A stretch of DNA of 64,000 nucleotides from Rhizobium terrae (lineage in GTDB: Bacteria > Pseudomonadota > Alphaproteobacteria > Rhizobiales > Rhizobiaceae). Below the pieces are notes generated by a model that saw only the letters and a list, made by a program, of their open reading frames with translations, ran no database searches and had not been told where the DNA came from. Below are positions 36,601 through 45,266 of the stretch, one piece after another; the stretch's first letter is position 1, and every line of letters starts with the position of its first letter. The stretch lies in the NCBI RefSeq assembly GCF_003425685.1, contig NZ_QJKM01000003.1, positions 124,001 through 188,000 on the forward strand, written 5' to 3'. The position numbers and the translations under genes are program-made.

Positions 36601-37070
36601 ATATCTTCCGCCTCCATATGCTTGATCGAGATACGGCCGCTCAGAAGCGCCAACGGATCGACCGCCATCCGCATGGCACCGGTGCGACTTAAATGCTCGC
36701 CGGTTGCCTGTTCGATCACGTCGACGTCGCGCGCCTCCAGCGCCAGGCGAAACCCCGAATCGAAACGTATCGCCGTCGAGCCGAGCGAAGCCTTATAACG
36801 CGGGCCGATGGCGTCGTTGAGGGCGCTCTGCGCCCGGGCCGACAACGTACCGTCCACAATGCCGGTTTCTATGGCGAAAACCGCGCTGCCGGCGGCGAGA
36901 ATCACCAGCATCAGAAACAGCACGACGGTCTTGCCCAGCCTTCTCATCCGCGAACGCGGCGGCGGGCAATGGACGATGACCGGATCCTCCACCTGAGCGG
37001 AGGGAAGTTCATGCAGCGGAACGATTTCCTTCCTGTTGAAACTGACCCTTTCTCCGCGAATTTCCGCCAT
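33675..37070 (-). CDS. Large AsmA-like / DUF3971 inner-membrane-anchored periplasmic protein
   Basis: A 1131-residue protein of the AsmA/YhdP superfamily, bridge-like lipid-transfer proteins thought to move phospholipid between inner and outer membrane. A cytoplasmic N-terminus of about 43 residues precedes one helix (VVLFLMLVILAAGSAVFAIE); then comes a very long beta-rich periplasmic body with DUF3971-type repeats (about 300-750) and an AsmA-type C-terminal part (GMRG-like NLYGNMRGGLLNLRLKEQG near residue 965) ending close to the stop in LSLIAPGIFRQIFEFQ. The gene is divergent from bcp. The role is inferred from the family. Confidence 0.87.
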   Translation of the reverse strand: MAEIRGERVSFNRKEIVPLHELPSAQVEDPVIVHCPPPRSRMRRLGKTVVLFLMLVILAAGSAVFAIETGIVDGTLSARAQSALNDAIGPRYKASLGSTAIRFDSGFRLALEARDVDVIEQATGEHLSRTGAMRMAVDPLALLSGRISIKHMEAEDIRLYTAQLPSGDPMPLSEVRVDAMPAVLEQAFQRLDEAKGLIERTGTGSVSISGIEVLLPAAPGRKPISLVVDDLELARSAEGEVEINGEIRLNDRKATLVVASKAVDGVTTSLSATLTGLEMTPFLLQRTDGGQPREGIEGTLDLELAAVRSRETTKPSITAKLRQSPGRFYFDGLEQTFTGADINIAYDFAKNSVELLKSEARFGPTILPFTGAVIDLNRLNPDDKRIGFGLDLLISGGTAVGATASEQPARFDLKANGRYLAADRELQFDEMGVSSPLGRMAGALKVRFGDQSPEISFGAQLPHMQVTGVKQLWPFWMARKPREWVMDNMFGGTVTNGSIAVFIPAGRMKGPGIPMELNRNELQISFDMADVRINLPGDVPPLRDIDGRFDLKGEAMQVDVARAASFFPSGRFVAVEGGRFSIPSTYAKPLMADLALNLAGPADAVTELSNFRPINALKGTGFKPEDFSGHARIDLKARMGLINAHNPPKPTWNAHIDLDKVNLAPQFSGHRIGALDGTLDIDTKAARLVAKGTIDDVPADLMVVEPVDNASPVKRERIIRTVLNNDQREKLAPGLSDMIDGTVTAQLTRIDETRQAVSLDLGRATLSVPWVGWTKGGGIPAKAQFELSGEGEHTEIRNFELSGDGFGAKGALALNGGSLNSADFSHMQLSPSDNYAVSVKRAKGNFDVSITGSVVDLRPVITKLRAGGKGGGKPGGDDNGNATVRARIDRMIGFNDQALSNVSLLFSSRGGDIATADFSGVTESGQAVVSQMTGGDTISITSGDAGAFIRFMNLYGNMRGGLLNLRLKEQGDAWAGSVDLRSFSLVNEQKLESLVSTADQEGRSLNTATRRNIDVTSAKFQRGFASLLYRNGALAIENGVVRGEQIGATFQGLVRDAKGNMDMTGTFMPAYGLNRLFGELPLIGEILGNGRDRGLVGITFKLEGQFDKPKLTVNPLSLIAPGIFRQIFEFQ

Positions 37071-37197
37071 CAGGTTGAGAACTCATCTTTCCGCAGCCGC
37101 GACCGATCCGGCCACGACTGATCTGGACGTCGTCACGGCCAATATATACCGATTGCTTCGATTATCACCCAGGATGCCGGCAAAAGAAAGGAAATCC

Positions 37198-37665
37198 ATG
37201 TCTGCTCTGACTATTGGCGACATCGCACCGGACTTCGAAATTCCGCGCGACGGCGGCGGCACGGTGTCTTTGAGCGCATTTTCCGGCAGGCCGGTCGTGC
37301 TTTATTTCTATCCCAAGGACGACACCGAGGCCTGCACCAAGGAGGCCGTCTCGTTCACCGCGCTTCTGCCGGAATTCCAGAAGGCGGGCGTCCCGGTGAT
37401 CGGCGTTTCCCCGGACAGCGTCAAGAAACACGACAGGTTCGCCAGGAAACACGCGCTTTCGATCATCCTCGGATCGGACGAGGATACCGCCCTTGCCAAT
37501 CTCTACGGCGTCTGGAAGGAAAAGATGATGTACGGCCGCACCTATATGGGCGTGGAACGCACCACCTTCCTGATCGGCGCAGATGGAAAGATCGCCAGGA
37601 TCTGGCCGAAGGTGAAGGTCGCGGGCCATGTCGAGGAGGTGCTGGAAAACGTCAGGGCGCTTTAG
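37198..37665 (+). CDS. bcp: Bcp-type thioredoxin-dependent peroxiredoxin
   Basis: A 155-residue peroxiredoxin (PrxQ/BCP group) reducing hydroperoxides. The peroxidatic cysteine is Cys46 in YPKDDTEACTKEA (usual form DDTPGCT). The position five residues on, where many BCPs carry the resolving cysteine, is Val51, so this is probably a one-Cys form needing an external thiol. The ATG giving MSALTIGDIAPDF has AAAGGAAA before it; earlier in-frame ATGs are not supported. The DUF455 gene follows after 12 bases, likely in the same transcript. Confidence 0.94.
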   Translation: MSALTIGDIAPDFEIPRDGGGTVSLSAFSGRPVVLYFYPKDDTEACTKEAVSFTALLPEFQKAGVPVIGVSPDSVKKHDRFARKHALSIILGSDEDTALANLYGVWKEKMMYGRTYMGVERTTFLIGADGKIARIWPKVKVAGHVEEVLENVRAL

Positions 37666-37677
37666 GCGGGGAATGCG

Positions 37678-38505
37678 ATGGCGGACGAATTTGCGATCAC
37701 GTCACTGAGAGGCGGTGCGACCGGGGCCATCCTGTCGGCCGATCTCGACACCAAGACACGTCTGGCGCAGGAGACCGCCACACGGTGGTTCGAGCGCCGG
37801 CTTTCGCTGCGTTCTCCCCTCGATCCGCCGCTGCCGGACCGTCCCGGCCGGCCGGCCAAACCCGAACTCGTACCTCCGAAGGCGGTGGCGAAGCGGTCGC
37901 TGCATACGCAGCAGGGCCGAATCGCCCTCCTCCACTCGATCGCCCATATCGAACTCAATGCGGTCGACCTGGCGCTCGACATCGTCGCCCGCTTCGCGAC
38001 GGAACCGGTGCCGAACTCGTTTTTCGACGGCTGGATGCAGGTCGCCTTCGAGGAAGCCAAGCACTTTCGCATGGTGCGCGCCCGCCTGAACGACATGAGG
38101 GCCGACTATGGCGACATGCCGGCTCATGACGGGTTGTGGCAGGCGGCGCATTCGACCCGCAACGACCTGACGGCGCGGCTTGCGGTCGTGCCGCTCATCC
38201 TCGAGGCGCGCGGTCTCGACGTCACGCCCTCGCTACAGGCCAAGATGCGGGAAACGGGCGATCTCGAAAGCGCGGCCGTCCTCGACGTCATCTACAACGA
38301 CGAGAAAGGCCATGTGGCGATCGGCGCGAAATGGTTCCGCTTTCTCTGCGCCCGCGAGCGCAAGGATCCGGCCGCCACCTTCCAGCAGCTGGTCCGCGCC
38401 AATTTCCGCGGATCGCTGAAGGCGCCTTTCAATGATGTCGCCCGCGCGGAGGCCGGTCTTACCCCTTCCTTCTATCGATCGCTGACGTCGACCAGCAACG
38501 GCTGA
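37678..38505 (+). CDS. DUF455 family ferritin-like protein
   Basis: A 275-residue protein of the DUF455 (ferritin-like helical bundle) family. Carboxylate/His pairs that could bind a di-iron centre are visible: SIAHIELNAVDLALD near residue 88, AFEEAKHF near residue 123 and YNDEKGHVAIG near residue 207. It follows bcp by 12 bases, so both are probably expressed together, suggesting a link with oxidative stress or iron; the reaction is unknown. Confidence 0.85.
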   Translation: MADEFAITSLRGGATGAILSADLDTKTRLAQETATRWFERRLSLRSPLDPPLPDRPGRPAKPELVPPKAVAKRSLHTQQGRIALLHSIAHIELNAVDLALDIVARFATEPVPNSFFDGWMQVAFEEAKHFRMVRARLNDMRADYGDMPAHDGLWQAAHSTRNDLTARLAVVPLILEARGLDVTPSLQAKMRETGDLESAAVLDVIYNDEKGHVAIGAKWFRFLCARERKDPAATFQQLVRANFRGSLKAPFNDVARAEAGLTPSFYRSLTSTSNG

Positions 38506-38527
38506 ACAGCCGGAAATAAAGCAATCG

Positions 38528-38535
38528 TTAACCAT
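38528..38535 (+). promoter_or_regulatory. CtrA-type half-site before the M23 peptidase gene
   Basis: TTAACCAT, the alphaproteobacterial CtrA half-site pattern, 64 bases before the GTG start of the cell-wall peptidase. A single short motif, so chance occurrence is possible. Confidence 0.35.
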
Positions 38536-38598
38536 ATCCATGTGTAATCCCGAAAAAGGGAATGGCGGCGAAACGAGTCGCACCTCCGGGAGAATCTC

Positions 38599-39900
38599 GT
38601 GGCGAAGGGAACCGAAAACCGGGTGTTTGGGAGGCGGACGTCTCAGCACGTTCTCATTCTCGCCAGCGGCGAAAAGATCCGCCACATGACCGTCCGCCCA
38701 TGGATGGCGGCGCTGACTTTCTGCTTCTTCGGGGTTTTCGCCATCGGCTATCTGGCGGCGACCTCCTATCTCGTCATCCGCGACGACCTGATCGGCGCCA
38801 CCATGGCCCGTCAGGCGCGTATGCAGCACGATTACGAGGATCGCATTTCCGCCCTGCGGGCGCAGTTGGACCGCATCACTTCCAGGCAGTTGCTGGATCA
38901 GCAGGTGGTCGAGCAGAAGGTCGAAAAACTGCTCGAACAGCAGAACGCCCTCTTCTCCCGGCATGGCAAGCTCGGCTCGCTCCTGAACCGCGCGGAAGAG
39001 TCGGGGCTGACCAGTCCCGAGGCTCCGGCGTCCCAGCCGAACACCAAGGAACGCCAGGCGTCGCTCACTGGCGGCAGCGGCTTGAACGCGATCGAGAAGC
39101 TTCTTTCCGGAGAAACCTTCGCAGCCCCTCTCGAAAGCAGCCGCGCACTTGGTTATGCACCCTTGCGTGAAAATATCGCCGATCGGGCCGACCGGGTCTT
39201 TTCGAAAGTCACCTTGTCCCTCAAGAACATCGAGAAGGAACAGCTCGGCAAGATCGCCAGCCTGACCACAGATGCCTCCGAGACGGCGGATGCCATGGCT
39301 GCGATCATCCGCCGGACCGGCGTCGATGTCGCGGAGGCCGACAAGCCGGCCGGTCCGGCCGCCGACGGCGTAGGCGGCCCCTATATGGCACCTCAGCTCA
39401 ATGTCAACGGCTTCGACGCCTCGCTGGACGAACTCGACGCCGCGCTGAGCCGGCTCGAAAGCGTTCGCGAGACCGCGCGGGACCTCCCCTTCGGCAACCC
39501 TGCACCCGGCCACCCCGTCACAAGCCGCTACGGCAACCGGATCGATCCCTTCCTCGGCCGGCTCGCCCTGCACGCCGGCATCGATTTTCAGGCATCGACC
39601 GGCGACGAAGTCCGGAGCACGGGCGCCGGCAAGGTGATTTCCGCCGGTCCGACCAGCGGTTACGGCAACATGGTGGAGATCGATCACGGCCAGGGCATCA
39701 CCACCCGTTACGGGCACATGTCGAAAATCCTCGTCAAGGAAGGTGACGCCGTTTCAGCCGCCGATGTGATCGGCCGTGCCGGTTCCACCGGCCGCTCGAC
39801 CGGCCCGCATGTGCATTACGAGGTGCGACGCGACGGCAATCCGATCGATCCCGTTCATTTCCTGAATGCCGGAATGAAGCTCACGACCTATCTCAACTGA
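38599..39900 (+). CDS. Membrane-anchored M23 family metallopeptidase (LytM type, RgsM-like)
   Basis: A 433-residue envelope protein. A short basic N-terminus (MAKGTENRVFGRRTSQHVLI) and one membrane helix (about 38-58, ALTFCFFGVFAIGYLAATSYL) are followed by a periplasmic coiled coil (about 75-125) and a C-terminal LytM domain with all zinc/catalytic elements: LHAGIDF (HxxxD), YGHMSK, and GPHVHYEV (HxH). The layout is that of the S. meliloti RgsM-type polar-growth peptidase, a likely orthologue by architecture. The start is GTG with GGGAG in front. Confidence 0.9.
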   Translation: MAKGTENRVFGRRTSQHVLILASGEKIRHMTVRPWMAALTFCFFGVFAIGYLAATSYLVIRDDLIGATMARQARMQHDYEDRISALRAQLDRITSRQLLDQQVVEQKVEKLLEQQNALFSRHGKLGSLLNRAEESGLTSPEAPASQPNTKERQASLTGGSGLNAIEKLLSGETFAAPLESSRALGYAPLRENIADRADRVFSKVTLSLKNIEKEQLGKIASLTTDASETADAMAAIIRRTGVDVAEADKPAGPAADGVGGPYMAPQLNVNGFDASLDELDAALSRLESVRETARDLPFGNPAPGHPVTSRYGNRIDPFLGRLALHAGIDFQASTGDEVRSTGAGKVISAGPTSGYGNMVEIDHGQGITTRYGHMSKILVKEGDAVSAADVIGRAGSTGRSTGPHVHYEVRRDGNPIDPVHFLNAGMKLTTYLN

Positions 39901-40005
39901 ACGGCTCCTGCGCAGAAAGGCAACGGCTTTGCCGCGGGAACGATAGCCGGCTTGCCGATTTAGCATCTTCATTCACCAATCCGCCAGCGGAATTGCCTGT
40001 ATTCC

Positions 40006-40034
40006 TTGACTTTCGGGCATTTTGGTCCTATGTC
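40006..40034 (+). promoter_or_regulatory. Housekeeping promoter of the DEAD-box helicase gene
   Basis: TTGACT, a 17-base spacer, TATGTC. Transcription from it would start near 40041, downstream of the first in-frame ATG of the helicase frame (39993) and upstream of the TTG at 40110, supporting the later start. Confidence 0.6.
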
Positions 40035-40109
40035 GCGGGCCAGTTGCCGGCCGTCCGAGGCCGACTCTCACAGTGTTCGCACAGAACCGGAACGGAAACA
40101 GAATTCCCT

Positions 40110-41654
<1,545 letters not shown>

Positions 41655-41670
41655 CAGCCAGAGTTTTCTG

Positions 41671-42087
41671 ATGTCTGCAAAACCTGGCATCGATTTTCCG
41701 GGTGTCGGCGCGGGGCTCGTCATCATGCGCGATGACGGCAGGGTCCTGCTCTGCCGTCGGCTGAAGGCGCCGGAAGCGGGCTGCTGGAGCATTGTCGGCG
41801 GCAAGGTCGATCTGATGGAACCCTCTTCCGAAGCCGCGCGTCGCGAAGCGGAAGAGGAAAGCGGCCTCCGCATCGGCCAAGTCGACTATCTCTGCACGGT
41901 CGAGGAAATCGTCGAGGCCGACCGGCAACACTGGGTTTCGCTGATCTATGTCACGCGCGATTTTTCCGGCGAGCCAAGCCTCCTCGAACCCGACAAATTA
42001 TCGGAAATCGGCTGGTTCGACCTTGGCGACCTGCCGCAGCCGCTATCAGCCTTCGCGACAAAAGCCTTCGCACATCTTCTGAAATGA
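41671..42087 (+). CDS. Nudix hydrolase
   Basis: A 138-residue pyrophosphohydrolase for nucleoside-diphosphate derivatives. The Nudix box is exact: G-KVDLM-E-PSSEAAR-RE-A-E-EE-S-GL. A long loop GRVLLCRRLKAPEAGCWSIVGG precedes it. It begins 16 bases after the helicase stop and may be co-transcribed; a weak hairpin (AGCCGT...ACGGCT at about 42098-42122) follows. The substrate is unknown. Confidence 0.92.
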   Translation: MSAKPGIDFPGVGAGLVIMRDDGRVLLCRRLKAPEAGCWSIVGGKVDLMEPSSEAARREAEEESGLRIGQVDYLCTVEEIVEADRQHWVSLIYVTRDFSGEPSLLEPDKLSEIGWFDLGDLPQPLSAFATKAFAHLLK

Positions 42088-42271
42088 TAGAAAGAGAAAG
42101 CCGTCCCGGTTGTCCGGAACGGCTATCTTGATGAAATCATTTGGTTCTAATCCTGGACGCAACCTCTACCGAAAAGTCGGCAACCCACGTCCCCAGTACG
42201 AGTTGATACTAAGCTTCCCTTAGCATTTGGGGCAACCCGCTAAATCTTACACTGTGACGCATCTGCATCCG

Positions 42272-42598
42272 TCAAGCCTTCGCGTTGGCGCGAATTGCAG
42301 CATCATAAGCGAGCCTTACCCATTTGCGCATCTCATCGGGATCGTCGAAAGCTTCCTCCGGGATCGACCAGTAGGGCATGAGAACCGGCTTGCCCTTCTT
42401 GTTCTCGTAAGCCCATTGGCGCGCGCCGGCCGCGGCAAATTCGGGACCGCTGAGATCGTCCGCCTTCAGCATGATCTCGTCGCGCAGATCGATCGCGACG
42501 ATCAGGCCCTGATGATAGATCCCCTTGCCGCCGAACATGCGGCGTATCGAAACGGGGCCAAGTCCTTCGAACATTTCTTCGATGCCGGCATTGTCCAT
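42272..42598 (-). CDS. TfoX N-terminal domain protein
   Basis: A 108-residue protein with only the TfoX/Sxy N-terminal domain: EEMFEGLGPVSIRRMFGGKGIYHQG, LVAIDLRDEIMLKADD and a PYWSIPEEAFDDPDEMRKW end. In Haemophilus and E. coli full-length Sxy co-activates competence genes; the short rhizobial form has no proven role. It is the last gene of the molybdoenzyme-maturation operon, seven bases after the MoeA/MobA fusion. Confidence 0.87.
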   Translation of the reverse strand: MDNAGIEEMFEGLGPVSIRRMFGGKGIYHQGLIVAIDLRDEIMLKADDLSGPEFAAAGARQWAYENKKGKPVLMPYWSIPEEAFDDPDEMRKWVRLAYDAAIRANAKA

Positions 42599-42605
42599 CT
42601 GTCTA

Positions 42606-44240
42606 CTACCCCTTCAAAATGCCGCCCGCCGCCGTCACCGCTTCCGGCGTATCCACATCGAGATGGGCCGCCGGACCGATATCGACATCGATCACCGCAA
42701 GCCCGGCGGTCTCGATGATGGCGCGGGCACCGACATCGCCTTCCAGCCGCAGGACTGCGTCATAGGCAATCCGCGGGAGAATGATCGGGTTGCCGCGTTT
42801 TCCATCCGAGACCGAACGCACCACGACGCCGCCACCCGCAGCACGGAAGGCGGAAACCAGCATGTCGACATGTTCCGTGGTCACGCCCGGCATGTCGGCG
42901 AGCATGACCAGGATGCCATCCTTCTCCGCGAGCTCCGGCGCGGAGAAACCGGCAACCAGGGAGCTTGCCATGCCGAGCGCGTAATCCGGGTTGAATCGTG
43001 TCCGCAGGGCGAGGCCCGAAAGCACCGCCTCGATCTCCTCGCGCCGATGGCCGGTGATCGCCACGACAGGCGCAGCCTGCGACGCAAGCAGGATCTCGGC
43101 CGACCGCCGGGCGAGCGGCACACCGCCGAATTCGGCAAGCAATTTGTGCGGGCCGTCCTTGCCCATTCGCCTTGCCTGGCCGGCGGCCAGCATCAATGCG
43201 CCGATGGAAAGTGCCGACGGCTTTTCGGGCGGATTGTCGCGCGGCCGCGGCCGGGTCGGAATCTCCATCAGCAGTCCTCCGACACCCATGCCGGTGATGT
43301 CGAACGAGGTCAGTGTCTCCCCGGCCATCAAGCGGTTCAGCACCCAATCGAAACCATTCTCCTTGGGAGAGCGGGCGCAGCCCGGCGCCCCGAGCACGGG
43401 CACGTCGCCGATTCGCCCGAGAACCAGGAGATTGCCGGGATCGACCGGCATGCCGACCTGCTCCACCTCGCCGCCTGCACGGCGGATAGCGGCGGGAATG
43501 ACATCGTCGGGATCGGCAACCGCCGAGGCTCCGAACACGATAATCATAGCCGGCTCATTAATTTTATGAGGTTCAAGCGCTTGAAGAACCTCAGTCAGCC
43601 GGTCGGACGAATGTGGAATGCGGATCTCTTTTATGAGCCGGCTACCGGATGGCGCCAGTCGTTGCTCGAGCAGTCTTGCGGTACGGTCCATGACCGATGC
43701 CTTGAGCGACGGAAGCTCCGTCGCAACCAGCGTCACCGCCCGGGGACTGAAGGCCTTCACCTCGAAAGCGACCGATTCCGTCAGCAGCGCGACCGCCTGC
43801 GCGACCTTCCCGCCGCCGACGGCGAGCGGAATGATCTTGACGGTCGCCACCATGTCGCCTGCCCGTACGGCCACGTGGTCGGCTAGACAGGCGAGCGTGA
43901 TCGCCGGATCAATGCGGTTCAGGGCATCGACCACCGCCCTGTCGGCGATGAAAAGCCCATCCACCTTGGCATAGACGTTGACGCGACCGGTGGTTGCTTC
44001 GGAAAAGCGCAGATTGTCCGGACTGATCGCAGCGGCGATCGCCTGAGCCGCCACGTCCTCCAGGAGATCACCTGGATCGAGCCGCACCGCAACGACGGAG
44101 CCGATACCCTCCTCAGCGAGCCGGGCGATATCGGCTTGCGACAATATTTCGCCTTTCGACAGGCGCCCGCCCGGCAGCCGGATGCTGTGGGCCAGCACTG
44201 TGCCTTCCGCTTCGGCGAGTTCAAACGTCCCGTATTTCAT
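42606..44240 (-). CDS. Molybdopterin-binding / MobA-like nucleotidyltransferase fusion protein
   Basis: A 544-residue two-domain protein. The N-terminal part (about 1-330) is a MoeA/MogA-like molybdopterin-binding domain (VNVYAKVDGLFIADR, IIVFGASAVADPDDVIPAAI, PGNLLVLGRIGDVPVLGAPG). The C-terminal part (about 345-540) is a MobA-like NTP transferase with ALMLAAGQARRMGKDGPHKLL and MLADMPGVTTEHVD, the kind that makes the cytosine dinucleotide cofactor for xanthine/CO dehydrogenase-type enzymes. The fusion and its place behind xdhC genes point to cofactor preparation for a molybdenum hydroxylase. The start ATG is four bases after the XdhC stop; the longer frame is overlap. Confidence 0.9.
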   Translation of the reverse strand: MKYGTFELAEAEGTVLAHSIRLPGGRLSKGEILSQADIARLAEEGIGSVVAVRLDPGDLLEDVAAQAIAAAISPDNLRFSEATTGRVNVYAKVDGLFIADRAVVDALNRIDPAITLACLADHVAVRAGDMVATVKIIPLAVGGGKVAQAVALLTESVAFEVKAFSPRAVTLVATELPSLKASVMDRTARLLEQRLAPSGSRLIKEIRIPHSSDRLTEVLQALEPHKINEPAMIIVFGASAVADPDDVIPAAIRRAGGEVEQVGMPVDPGNLLVLGRIGDVPVLGAPGCARSPKENGFDWVLNRLMAGETLTSFDITGMGVGGLLMEIPTRPRPRDNPPEKPSALSIGALMLAAGQARRMGKDGPHKLLAEFGGVPLARRSAEILLASQAAPVVAITGHRREEIEAVLSGLALRTRFNPDYALGMASSLVAGFSAPELAEKDGILVMLADMPGVTTEHVDMLVSAFRAAGGGVVVRSVSDGKRGNPIILPRIAYDAVLRLEGDVGARAIIETAGLAVIDVDIGPAAHLDVDTPEAVTAAGGILKG

Positions 44241-44244
44241 GTCA

Positions 44245-44940
44245 TCACCCGGCAGTGACAAGATCGCGGCGGCGGAAGGCCTGGACGATCTGGGCGAGCG
44301 TCGCGAGCGCGATCTCGGCGGGGCTTGCGGCACCGATGTCGACGCCGATCGGTGCCGCAATGCGGCCGATCTCGTTGTCCGTCCGCCCCATTTCCCTGAG
44401 CCGCTCGACGCGTTTCGCATGGGTTTTCCGGCTGCCCAACGCACCGACATAAAAACAGCCGACCCTCAGCGCCTCGGAGAGCGGAAAATCGTCGATCTTG
44501 GGGTCATGGGTCACGGCTGCCAGCGCCGTGTAGGCATCGAGCGGGCGATCCTTCAGCACGTCCTCGGGCCAATCGGCGATGAGTTCGACACCTTCGAAAC
44601 GTTCTTCGGTGGCAAACGCCGTGCGCGGGTCAATGATCGTCAGGTCATAACCCGCGACGGGGGCAATACGCGCCAGCGCCTGGCTGATATGCACGGCGCC
44701 GATCACCACGATGCGCGGCGGCGGCAGATGGGCATTGAGAAAGACCGATCTGCCTTCGATTTCGACCGTCCCCGCCTTGCCGCTGCGAAACGCCTTGGCG
44801 ACCTCCTCGCCGAGCGGACCGGCCACAGACTCGCCCTCGATGATCACGCGGACCTCGTTGCTGCCGAGATCGGTCACGACCATCGCGGCCCGCCGATCAC
44901 GCCGCGCGGCATTCAGCTTCGTCAGTGTTTCTAACTGCAT
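44245..44940 (-). CDS. XdhC family protein, C-terminal (Rossmann) part
   Basis: A 231-residue protein matching the C-terminal half of XdhC/CoxI: a Rossmann fold PRIVVIGAVHISQALARIA, then IIDPRTAFATEERFEG, AAVTHDPKIDDFPL and the family end YVGALGSRKTHAKRVERL ... IGVDIGAASPAEIALATLAQ. XdhC binds the molybdenum cofactor, helps sulfurate it and inserts it into xanthine dehydrogenase. The N-terminal half is encoded by the preceding gene with a one-base TGATG overlap, so the family's two parts are split here. Confidence 0.92.
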   Translation of the reverse strand: MQLETLTKLNAARRDRRAAMVVTDLGSNEVRVIIEGESVAGPLGEEVAKAFRSGKAGTVEIEGRSVFLNAHLPPPRIVVIGAVHISQALARIAPVAGYDLTIIDPRTAFATEERFEGVELIADWPEDVLKDRPLDAYTALAAVTHDPKIDDFPLSEALRVGCFYVGALGSRKTHAKRVERLREMGRTDNEIGRIAAPIGVDIGAASPAEIALATLAQIVQAFRRRDLVTAG

Positions 44941-45266
44941 CAGGAGAGCCTTTCGACGTAGACCCGGATGCGGCCGCCGCAGGAGAGGCCGACCCGCCAG
45001 GCCGTCTCGTCTGCGACACCGAATTCGAGCATCTTCGCCTCGCCGCTCTCGATCACGTCGAGTGCTTCGGTGATGACAGCGCCTTCGACGCAGCCCCCGG
45101 AGACGGAACCTTCGAAATTGCCCTCGCCGTCGATGACGAGATGGCTGCCCGCCGGGCGCGGCGCCGAGCCCCAGGTCTCGACGACGGTGGCGATCGCCAC
45201 GTCGCGACCGGCCCGTTTCCAGCTCTCGGCGGTCAGAAGCGGATCCAGAGTTTCGATAACAGTCAT
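44940..45266 (-). CDS. XdhC family protein, N-terminal (CoxI) part
   Basis: A 108-residue protein equal to the XdhC_CoxI N-terminal domain: VAIATVVETWGSAPRPAGSH, the Cys-bearing GSVSGGCVEGAV and LSCGGRIRVYVE. These conserved Cys residues are thought to bind molybdenum cofactor. Its start overlaps the CoxE gene stop by four bases and its stop overlaps the next gene's start, so all three are made in stoichiometric order. Confidence 0.93.
   Translation of the reverse strand: MTVIETLDPLLTAESWKRAGRDVAIATVVETWGSAPRPAGSHLVIDGEGNFEGSVSGGCVEGAVITEALDVIESGEAKMLEFGVADETAWRVGLSCGGRIRVYVERLS

Noticed and set aside
34593-36692. A 699-codon open frame opposite the AsmA-like gene
   Set aside because: Antisense shadow; the minus-strand product has a membrane anchor and family features, this one has none.
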